Assembly: GCA_903864555.1 (NCBI GenBank)
Contig: CAIPGJ010000255.1
Span: 1 to 13,485 of the forward strand
DNA length: 13,485 bases
Direction: 5' to 3'
Source: an uncultured Pseudomonadota bacterium
GTDB lineage: Bacteria > Pseudomonadota > Gammaproteobacteria > Burkholderiales > SG8-39
Made by a program: the position numbers and the translations under genes. Shown here one piece after another: positions 7,829-13,485 of the stretch. The notes beneath the pieces were generated by a model. That model worked only from the letters and a program-made list of their open reading frames with translations. It searched no databases and was not told the DNA's origin. Every line of letters starts with the position of its first letter. The stretch's first letter is position 1.

Positions 7829-8551
7829 ATGCAGGTCGCCATGCGTAACATCGAGTTGTCCGTGGCATCGTCGGCGCGCCCGGTGGACTATCGCCTGGTG
7901 CGTTCGCCCCGGCGCACCATCGCCATCCATGTCAGCCATGCCGGGGTCGAGACCCGCGCGCCGATGACAGCCAGTGTGGGCGAAATCGAATCCTTCATGC
8001 GCCAGAAGCAGGAGTGGATCGTCACCCGGCTGCAGGAGCTGGGTGAAACACGCCACTTCCGCTGGGAGGCGGGCGCCCGGCTGCCAATGCTCGGCAACGA
8101 GGTGCTGCTGGTGGATGAGCCAGCCCGCAATGGCATCTGGCTGGAAGAGGGCCGGCTGCTCATCGGCCGGCCTCACGGGCGCTCGCGTGCGGACTGGCGC
8201 ACCCGCCTGCTGGCATGGCTGCGCTGGGAAGCCCTGCGGCATTTCAGCGGGCGCGTGGCAGAGATGGCCGGGATACTGGAAGTCCCCACGCCCCAGTTGC
8301 GCCTGTCCAATGCCGGGGGGCGCTGGGGCAGTTGCACGATGTATCGGGACGGCCCGCACATACGACTGCACTGGAAGCTTTACCTGATGCCGCCGCATCT
8401 CATCGACTATGTGGTGGCACATGAACTGGCGCACATACGCGAGCTGAACCATTCACCGCGATTCTGGGCACAGGTGGCCAGGATCTATCCCGGGCACGCC
8501 CAGGCACGCATCGAACTGAACCGCAGCGGCCGCGCCCTGCCGATGTTCTAG
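7829..8551 (+). CDS. YgjP/DUF45-family zinc metallohydrolase
   Basis: This is a predicted soluble metal-dependent hydrolase of the YgjP-like (DUF45, M48-related) family, with no signal peptide or membrane segment. Of 240 residues, the family signature spans about 157-215: [14 protein letters not shown], then [20 protein letters not shown], then [16 protein letters not shown]. The putative zinc ligands and catalytic acid are H198, E199, H202 and H208. The N-terminal half ([19 protein letters not shown]-like ETRAPMTAS) is the usual beta-rich lead-in. The substrate is not known for the family. The start is uncertain: ATG at 7829 is used here, ATG at 7841 has a short AGG 5 nt upstream, and GTG at 7805 would overlap the plsC stop by 4 nt, as seen for several neighbours. 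The gene between plsC and gloA is commonly of this family in betaproteobacteria. Confidence 0.9.
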   Translation: MQVAMRNIELSVASSARPVDYRLVRSPRRTIAIHVSHAGVETRAPMTASVGEIESFMRQKQEWIVTRLQELGETRHFRWEAGARLPMLGNEVLLVDEPARNGIWLEEGRLLIGRPHGRSRADWRTRLLAWLRWEALRHFSGRVAEMAGILEVPTPQLRLSNAGGRWGSCTMYRDGPHIRLHWKLYLMPPHLIDYVVAHELAHIRELNHSPRFWAQVARIYPGHAQARIELNRSGRALPMF

Positions 8552-8566
8552 ACCACTGAAGCTGCG

Positions 8567-8570
8567 AGGA
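8567..8570 (+). promoter_or_regulatory. Ribosome binding site of gloA
   Basis: AGGA, within GCGAGGA, lies 6 nt before the gloA ATG at 8577 and fixes that start. The 25-bp gap after the hydrolase stop holds no other recognisable signal. Confidence 0.55.
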
Positions 8571-8576
8571 ACTCCC

Positions 8577-8966
8577 ATGCGCATACTGCACACCATGATC
8601 CGGGTCGGCGACCTCGACCGGTCCATCCGTTTCTACACCGGAGTGCTGGGCATGCAGTTGCTGCGCCGGCAGGATTATCCCGACGGCAAGTTCACCCTGG
8701 CCTTCGTCGGGTATGGCAACGAGGCGGACCAAGCGGTGATCGAGCTCACCTACAACTGGGGCGTGGACCGCTATGAGCTCGGCACGGCCTTCGGCCACAT
8801 CGCCGTGGAAGTCGCCAATGCGGCCCTGGCCTGCGAGGCGGTGCGCAAGCTGGGCGGCAAGGTGACTCGCGAAGCCGGACCGATGAAGCATGGCAGCACG
8901 GTGATTGCCTTTGTCGAGGACCCCGACGGCTACAAGATCGAATTCATCGAGCGCCGCATTCGCTGA
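8577..8966 (+). CDS. gloA: Lactoylglutathione lyase (glyoxalase I)
   Basis: Glyoxalase I converts the hemithioacetal of methylglyoxal and glutathione to S-lactoylglutathione in the cytoplasm. The 129-residue protein (E. coli 135) is a vicinal-oxygen-chelate fold with two beta-alpha-beta-beta-beta units: [20 protein letters not shown] near the N-terminus and [20 protein letters not shown] in the second half. All four metal ligands of the E. coli enzyme are present at the same numbers: H5, E56, H74 and E122. The short length without the eukaryotic-type insertions agrees with the Ni/Co-activated class, though metal use is inferred. The ATG at 8577 has a good ribosome binding site. It is the last plus-strand gene and converges on rsmA. 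It may be transcribed with the plsC-hydrolase genes. Confidence 0.97.
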   Translation: MRILHTMIRVGDLDRSIRFYTGVLGMQLLRRQDYPDGKFTLAFVGYGNEADQAVIELTYNWGVDRYELGTAFGHIAVEVANAALACEAVRKLGGKVTREAGPMKHGSTVIAFVEDPDGYKIEFIERRIR

Positions 8967-8977
8967 GTTGTCATCGC

Positions 8978-8987
8978 TGAGCGCTCA
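8978..8987. repeat. Perfect 10-bp palindrome between convergent genes
   Basis: TGAGCGCTCA is its own reverse complement and lies in the 39-bp gap between the stops of gloA and rsmA. CGCTGAG also occurs as a direct repeat at 8961-8967 and 8975-8981. With no loop and no T run on either side it is not a classical intrinsic terminator. It may be a coincidence or a weak bidirectional structure. Confidence 0.3.
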
Positions 8988-9005
8988 CCGCTGGACCGCC
9001 TCCGT

Positions 9006-9806
9006 TCATTGGTGCGGCGGCAGGGCTTCCGTGGCAGCGGCGTTGGCAATGGCAACATAGTCGGTCACGGACAGATTCTCCGGCCGCAATCCGGCATCGA
9101 TGCCGAGCCGGCCCAGCCCCTCTGCAGAGATCACGGCGGCCAGCGCATTGCGCAGCGTCTTGCGCCGCTGCGTGAAGGCAGCGGTCACAATGCGCGCCAA
9201 AGCGGCTTCATCACTGACCACACCCCGCTGCAGCATGGCTTGCGGCGTCATCGGCCTGAGGCGCACGATGGCCGACTGCACCTTGGGTGCGGGAAAGAAC
9301 GACTCCGGTGGCACCCCGAAGACCCGCTCGATGTGGAAGCGGTACTGCAGCATCACCGACAGGCGCCCATAGTCAGGCGTTGACGGCTCGGCGGCCATGC
9401 GCTTGACCACCTCGTCCTGCAGCATGAAATGCATGTCGGTGCAGCGCTGTGCGTAGCCGGCCAGGTGAAACAGCAGGGGCGTGGAAATGTTGTACGGCAG
9501 GTTGCCGACCACCCGCAGCGGCGCAGGCAGGCTGGTGAAGTCGAAACGCAGGGCATCTCCCTGGTGCAAGGTCAATCGCGCCGACGGAAAGCGTGCCGCC
9601 AACACCTGGCACAGATCGCGGTCCAGTTCGATGGCGTGCAAATGCGGGATCTGCTCGAGCAGGGGACCGGTGAGGGCGCCCTGTCCCGGCCCGATCTCCA
9701 CGATGGTCTCGCTGGCAGCCGGCGCAATCGCCGCCACGATGGCGGCGATGATGCCGCGATCAATCAGGAAATTCTGGCCGAAGCGCTTGCGTGGCCGGTG
9801 ATTCAC
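9006..9806 (-). CDS. rsmA: 16S rRNA dimethyladenosine transferase (KsgA)
   Basis: RsmA (KsgA) uses S-adenosylmethionine to dimethylate two adjacent adenosines near the 3' end of 16S rRNA (A1518 and A1519 in E. coli numbering) late in 30S assembly. The 266-residue protein starts with [14 protein letters not shown], the family N-terminus. SAM motif I is [11 protein letters not shown] (36-46), the acidic residue after strand 2 is E60 in AIELDRDL, and the catalytic motif is NLPYNIST (102-109). The C-terminal helical domain includes [16 protein letters not shown]. The start is GTG at 9806-9804, which overlaps the pdxA stop as GTGA. No alternative start lies upstream near it in frame. The pdxA-rsmA order matches the E. 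coli lptD-surA-pdxA-rsmA operon, but no apaG follows and the gene ends facing gloA. Confidence 0.98.
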   Translation of the reverse strand: MNHRPRKRFGQNFLIDRGIIAAIVAAIAPAASETIVEIGPGQGALTGPLLEQIPHLHAIELDRDLCQVLAARFPSARLTLHQGDALRFDFTSLPAPLRVVGNLPYNISTPLLFHLAGYAQRCTDMHFMLQDEVVKRMAAEPSTPDYGRLSVMLQYRFHIERVFGVPPESFFPAPKVQSAIVRLRPMTPQAMLQRGVVSDEAALARIVTAAFTQRRKTLRNALAAVISAEGLGRLGIDAGLRPENLSVTDYVAIANAAATEALPPHQ

Positions 9807-10840
9807 GCGGCACGCCCGCGCATGCTCATGACCATGTCCCGGGCCATGGCCACGGCAGCATGCAGGCTGCCGGGGTCGGCGCCACCGTGACCGGCCAGGT
9901 CCAGCGCCGTGCCATGATCAACCGAAGTGCGTATGAAGGGCAGGCCCAGGGTGATGTTCACGCCGCCGCCAAAACTGGCGTACTTGAGCACCGGCAGTCC
10001 CTGGTCGTGATACATGGCCAGCACGCAGTCGGCACCCTTGAGCCGTGACGGGACAAACAGCGTGTCGGCAGGGATGGGGCCTTCGACATTCAGGCCCTGG
10101 GCACGCAAGCGCTCCAGCACCGGCGTGATGACCTCGATTTCCTCGCACCCGAGGTGACCGCCCTCCCCGCAGTGCGGGTTCAGGCCTGACACCAGCACCC
10201 GTGGCTCGGCGATGCCGAACTGGCCCCTCAGGGCGGCGATGATGATGCGCAGGGTCTTTTCCAGTCCCGGGCGCGTGATGGCATCGGCCACCTCGGCCAG
10301 GGGCAGGTGCGTGGTGGCCAGCGCCACGCGCAATCCGCCACCCGCGAGCATCATGACCACCCCGGCGGACCCACAATGCTCATCCAGATATTCAGTGTGC
10401 CCGGTGAACGCAATGCCTGCATCGTTGATCACGCCCTTATGCACGGGTGCGGTGACCATGGCGGCGAATTCCCCGGCCAGGCAACCGTCCATGGCACGGT
10501 CGATCAAGGCCAGCACATAGGCGGCATTGGAGGGATCGAGGCGACCAGCCTGGCAAGCCGACTTGAGCGGGACATGCAGCACATCGAGGCAGCCCGGTTG
10601 CGGCAGGACTCCGGCACGATAGTCGCGCAATGGCACCGACAGTTGCAGCTGCGCTGCGCGTTGCGCCAGCAGTCCACGGTCGCCCAGCACGACCAGCGGG
10701 TAATCCGCCGAACCCGGGGATGCTTGTGTTGCTTGTGCCAGTGCCAGACAGATATCCGGGCCTATACCAGCTGGCTCCCCGGAGGTGATGGCAAGGGGCC
10801 GCGCAGACGGGGTTCGTTGATCAGACGGAAAGCCGGACAT
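9803..10840 (-). CDS. pdxA: 4-hydroxythreonine-4-phosphate dehydrogenase
   Basis: PdxA oxidises 4-phosphohydroxy-L-threonine with NAD(P) in the DXP-dependent pathway to pyridoxal 5'-phosphate. The 345-residue protein is slightly longer than E. coli PdxA (329) because of an N-terminal extension. It begins its core with [15 protein letters not shown] and carries [46 protein letters not shown] and [13 protein letters not shown]. The three metal ligands are H178, H223 and H278, each exactly 12 above the E. coli numbers 166, 211 and 266. The ATG at 10840 lies 9 nt after the surA stop, with GAGG across that stop as a likely ribosome binding site. Its own stop overlaps the rsmA GTG. The gene is cotranscribed by inference with lptD and surA. 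Confidence 0.98.
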   Translation of the reverse strand: MSGFPSDQRTPSARPLAITSGEPAGIGPDICLALAQATQASPGSADYPLVVLGDRGLLAQRAAQLQLSVPLRDYRAGVLPQPGCLDVLHVPLKSACQAGRLDPSNAAYVLALIDRAMDGCLAGEFAAMVTAPVHKGVINDAGIAFTGHTEYLDEHCGSAGVVMMLAGGGLRVALATTHLPLAEVADAITRPGLEKTLRIIIAALRGQFGIAEPRVLVSGLNPHCGEGGHLGCEEIEVITPVLERLRAQGLNVEGPIPADTLFVPSRLKGADCVLAMYHDQGLPVLKYASFGGGVNITLGLPFIRTSVDHGTALDLAGHGGADPGSLHAAVAMARDMVMSMRGRAA

Positions 10841-10849
10841 GGAAATGCC

Positions 10850-12277
10850 TCAGCGCTCTTCCAGCCGGTAATCCACATAGGTGCGGTCGCGCATCTGCCG
10901 CAACCACTCCTGAAAGGCCTCTTCGCTTTTCTTCTCGCGCAGGGTACGCCGCGCCTCCAGGCGCCGGCGATCCGAAGACATGTCTGCGGTACGCCTGTCC
11001 ATCACCTGGATGAGGTGCCAGCCGAACGCACTCTTCACCGGCGGGCTCAACTCGCCCGGCTTGAGTTCGTTCATCGCCCGCTCGAACTCGGGCACCGTAT
11101 CACCGGGATAGATCCAGCCGAGATCACCGCCGCGGGGGGCGGAACCGTCATCCGAATTGAGCTTGGCCAGATCCGCAAAGTTCTGGCCGCCGACAATGCG
11201 CTCGCGCAGGCTGGTCAGCTTGCGCTGCGCCTCAGCCTCGGAGACGATGTCATTGGTGCGCACGAGTATGTGGCGCACCTGGGTCTGCTCCACCAGGAAC
11301 GGCGTGCCGCCAACACGCTTGTTGTTGAGTTTGAGAACGTGAAAGCCGGCCGGACTGCGCAGCACCTGGCTGACTTCGCCCGGCTTCATCTTGACCACGG
11401 CGTCCAGGAACAGATCAGGCAGCCGGTCCTCGGTGCGCCAGCCCAGATTGCCGCCGGACAGCCCCTCGGGGGCATCGGAGAAAGTCGCTGCAATCTGTGC
11501 AAAGTCGCCACCGCCGCTGGCCTGCTTTTGCGCCTGCTGGGCCCGGGCCTGCTGGCGCTCGAGCTGCTCCGGGCTGGCCTGCTCAGGCACGCGCACCAGA
11601 ATATGCGACAGATCGTACTCGCCGCCCATCTCCTTGGAAGAACCCTGATCCTCGAGGAACAGGTCGACTTCGCTTTCCGAGACCGTCACGCGATTGTCGA
11701 CCTCGCGGTCCCGCAGGCGTGACAGGGTGATCTCGCGACGCAGATCTTCACGAAACTTGTCGAAGGGGATCCGGTCCCGCTCCAGGGCACGGCGAAAATC
11801 CGGCAGGGACATGTTGTTGTTGGCCGCCACACGAACCATGGCCTGGTCAACCTGGACATCTTCGATCATCAGACCGGTTTCCTTGGCGTACTGCAATTGC
11901 GCGCGGTCAAGGATCAGCCGTTCCAGCACCTGGCGCTGCAGCGCCGCCATATCGGGCAGCGGTGTCTTGCGGGCACGCAGATCCTGAACGACGCGCTCGA
12001 TACGCTCATCCAGGTCAAACTTGGTAATCACCTCGGTGTTGACGACGGCCACAATGCGGTCCAGCAACTGGATGCGCATGCGTCCCGATGCCGGCACCGG
12101 CTGCGACGCCTGCTGGCCCGGGGCAGCCTCGCTCGCCTGACTCCTCTGCCCCCCCTGAGTTCCCTGGGCCTGCACGCCGCCGGCAAGGACCATGGCCCCT
12201 GCACAGGCTGCCGCCATCAGGCGCAGTGCAGAAGGCGAGGCTCGCCTTGTTCTGTTGGCTGGTGAAGGGCTGGTCAA
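10850..12277 (-). CDS. surA: Periplasmic chaperone and peptidyl-prolyl isomerase SurA
   Basis: SurA escorts unfolded outer-membrane proteins, LptD among them, through the periplasm to the BAM complex. The 475-residue precursor has a signal peptide: basic n-region (RTRR at 9-12), hydrophobic core about 19-34, and likely cleavage after A37 in GGVQA. A Gln/Ser/Ala-rich linker runs to about 66, then the SurA N-terminal chaperone domain (about 67-205). Two parvulin domains follow at about 220-320 (DLSHILVRV, FSDAPEGLSGGNLGW, GFHVLKLNNK) and 331-428 (VRHILVRT, GGDLGWIYPGDTVPEFERA, GWHLIQVMDRR), and a C-terminal helix. The start is TTG at 12277-12275, overlapping the lptD stop as TTGA. The frame has a stop 18 bases upstream, and the next ATG (residue 21) would remove the basic n-region. 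The gene lies directly behind lptD, as in E. coli. Confidence 0.96.
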   Translation of the reverse strand: MTSPSPANRTRRASPSALRLMAAACAGAMVLAGGVQAQGTQGGQRSQASEAAPGQQASQPVPASGRMRIQLLDRIVAVVNTEVITKFDLDERIERVVQDLRARKTPLPDMAALQRQVLERLILDRAQLQYAKETGLMIEDVQVDQAMVRVAANNNMSLPDFRRALERDRIPFDKFREDLRREITLSRLRDREVDNRVTVSESEVDLFLEDQGSSKEMGGEYDLSHILVRVPEQASPEQLERQQARAQQAQKQASGGGDFAQIAATFSDAPEGLSGGNLGWRTEDRLPDLFLDAVVKMKPGEVSQVLRSPAGFHVLKLNNKRVGGTPFLVEQTQVRHILVRTNDIVSEAEAQRKLTSLRERIVGGQNFADLAKLNSDDGSAPRGGDLGWIYPGDTVPEFERAMNELKPGELSPPVKSAFGWHLIQVMDRRTADMSSDRRRLEARRTLREKKSEEAFQEWLRQMRDRTYVDYRLEER

Positions 12278-13485
12278 TTGAATAAGTCCACGGTTTCATT
12301 GCGTGACGGAGCCTGGTTCAGGCGCGAGTAACCGGGAATGTTGCGCTTGAGCGCTTCCAGCGGATTGGAACCGATGCGGGAAAAACCGCTGAGCTCCAGT
12401 TGCAGAAAAAACGTGTTGTTCGTCTGTCCCGTTGCCGTGGCGAAACGCTGCATCACACCGCGCAACACCCAGCAGTCGCCATTATATTCCAGGCCTCCGA
12501 GGGTCTCGATGACACGCCTGTCCTTGAGGGAGTAGTTGTATCGGCCCACGCCGTAGAAACCACGGCCCAGTGGCCACTGTGCCGACGCATCGATCTGGCC
12601 CAACTGGTCACGCAGATAGCGGTAGGACAGGTTGAGCAGCTTGAACATTTCCGGCTGGTAACGGGCCGACAGGTTGAGACGCTCGCTGCGCTGTTCACGC
12701 GGATTGAACTGTGCCGCCGTTTCCGCGGTCCAGTGCTGGGACACCCTGCCAGACAAGGCCGCCAGCCAGTCCGACGACTTGTGGGTGCGGCGGGTGTCTC
12801 CCGTATTGAGCGTGACCTCCTGGTTGGACAGGTAGTAGCGCTGGCCCAGCGTGCCGCGCAACACTTCCTGTCCCGAGCCCTGATGCAGCAGCCGCGAGGT
12901 CATGGCCAGGGTCACCTGGTTGGCATCGTTGATGCGGTCTCCGCCAACAAAGGTGTTCTCGGAAAAAATCTGGGCGTAATTGAAATCCGCCACGGCTGTA
13001 TCGAACAGCGGGATGCGGCCCTGGTTCTGGTAGGGCACCCGCAGGTAGTAGGCTCGCGGCTCCAGGGTCTGCACGAAGTTGTTGCCCGCAAGCTTGGTGT
13101 CGCGCTCGAAGACGAGGCCGCTGTCCACGCTGATGATGGGAATCGAGCGCCCGATCGACGAATCCGTCCCTGCCGCATTGCGGTCCAGCGAGTAGTGCGT
13201 GTTGTGCACACCAATCTTGGGCGTCAGGAAGGCGCCGGCGGACAACAGGGGAAAGGACAGGCTTGGATAGGCGGTCACGCGCCGCCCCACCACCTGGGTG
13301 GGATGGGAGAAATCCACATACTCACCGGCAATGTTCAGGTCCAGCCCCATCAGGTCCTGACGCAGAGCATTCATGGTGATCTGCGGCGTGCGCGCGTAGG
13401 GCTTGGTCACCGGACTGTTGGGATCCTGCAGCGTCTGGAACTTCTGCACCCGCAAGGTGGCGCCGTACGTCCCGGACCCCCACCA
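12274..13485 (-). CDS. lptD: LPS-assembly protein LptD, C-terminal part
   Basis: LptD forms the outer-membrane beta-barrel that, with LptE plugged inside, inserts LPS into the outer leaflet. The window holds the last 403 residues; the frame enters from the right edge, so the TTG at 13455 is internal. The visible part is a series of amphipathic barrel strands rich in Tyr, Arg and Asn (FVQTLEPRAYYLRVPYQNQG, FSENTFVGGDRINDANQVTL, LNLSYRYLRDQLGQIDAS, YGVGRYNYSLKDRR). It ends FFLQLELSGFSRIGSNPLEA and NIPGYSRLN, a C-terminus typical of betaproteobacterial LptD. Near the end, the place where E. coli has an adjacent Cys pair reads NGDCW, with one Cys (codon 12474-12472), the only Cys in the visible part. 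The stop overlaps the surA start. Operon partners surA and pdxA strengthen the call. Confidence 0.95.
   Translation of the reverse strand, partial: WWGSGTYGATLRVQKFQTLQDPNSPVTKPYARTPQITMNALRQDLMGLDLNIAGEYVDFSHPTQVVGRRVTAYPSLSFPLLSAGAFLTPKIGVHNTHYSLDRNAAGTDSSIGRSIPIISVDSGLVFERDTKLAGNNFVQTLEPRAYYLRVPYQNQGRIPLFDTAVADFNYAQIFSENTFVGGDRINDANQVTLAMTSRLLHQGSGQEVLRGTLGQRYYLSNQEVTLNTGDTRRTHKSSDWLAALSGRVSQHWTAETAAQFNPREQRSERLNLSARYQPEMFKLLNLSYRYLRDQLGQIDASAQWPLGRGFYGVGRYNYSLKDRRVIETLGGLEYNGDCWVLRGVMQRFATATGQTNNTFFLQLELSGFSRIGSNPLEALKRNIPGYSRLNQAPSRNETVDLFN

Noticed and set aside
10307..11722. A 471-codon open frame on the plus strand across pdxA and surA
   Set aside because: It crosses the junction of two certain genes on the other strand, and its residue composition looks like a shadow of high-GC coding sequence. 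No motif, ribosome binding site or neighbouring plus-strand gene supports it.
1..13485. Search for mobile elements, CRISPR arrays, tRNA/rRNA genes, riboswitches, toxin-antitoxin or defence genes
   Set aside because: Almost all sequence is filled by housekeeping genes of normal length, the largest gene-free stretch is 64 bp, and I saw no long repeats, transposase motifs or tRNA-like folds. No novel system is supported.

Overview
The window looks like chromosomal DNA from a betaproteobacterium. Base composition is visibly GC-rich. Genes are packed with 4-nt start/stop overlaps, and the gene order combines two well-known syntenic blocks: phoH-ybeY-corC-lnt-glyQ-glyS-gmhB-plsC-(YgjP-type hydrolase)-gloA on the plus strand and lptD-surA-pdxA-rsmA on the minus strand. 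The clade is inferred from gene order and protein style (for example the HX4E PlsC and the single-Cys LptD C-terminus). The genus cannot be read from the sequence.

Layout, left to right. From 2 to 3411 lies the 3' part of phoH followed by ybeY, corC and lnt. This is the counterpart of the E. coli ybeZ-ybeY-ybeX-lnt operon and joins RNA processing and ribosome maturation to lipoprotein N-acylation. A 64-bp gap with a stem-loop and a -10-like TAAAAT box precedes glyQ-glyS (3476-6525), the two subunits of the alpha2beta2 glycyl-tRNA synthetase. A short AT-rich gap leads to gmhB (heptose bisphosphate phosphatase), plsC (lysophosphatidate acyltransferase), a YgjP/DUF45 metallohydrolase and gloA (glyoxalase I), ending at 8966. 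The opposite strand carries, in its own reading direction, lptD (C-terminal part, entering from the right edge), surA, pdxA and rsmA, which converge on gloA.

Much of the window serves the Gram-negative envelope. GmhB acts in heptose synthesis for the LPS core, PlsC in phosphatidic acid synthesis, Lnt in lipoprotein maturation, SurA in outer-membrane protein folding and LptD in LPS insertion. The remaining genes cover translation and RNA (YbeY, GlyQS, RsmA, PhoH), vitamin B6 (PdxA) and methylglyoxal detoxification (GloA).

I see no mobile element, CRISPR array, rRNA or tRNA gene, prophage or novel multigene system; this is an ordinary housekeeping region. The most noteworthy detail is GmhB: the catalytic HAD motifs are intact but three of the four expected zinc-ligand positions carry other residues. 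Smaller points are the TTG start of surA, the AT-rich leader of gmhB with no visible ribosome binding site, and the stem-loop and promoter-like element before glyQ.
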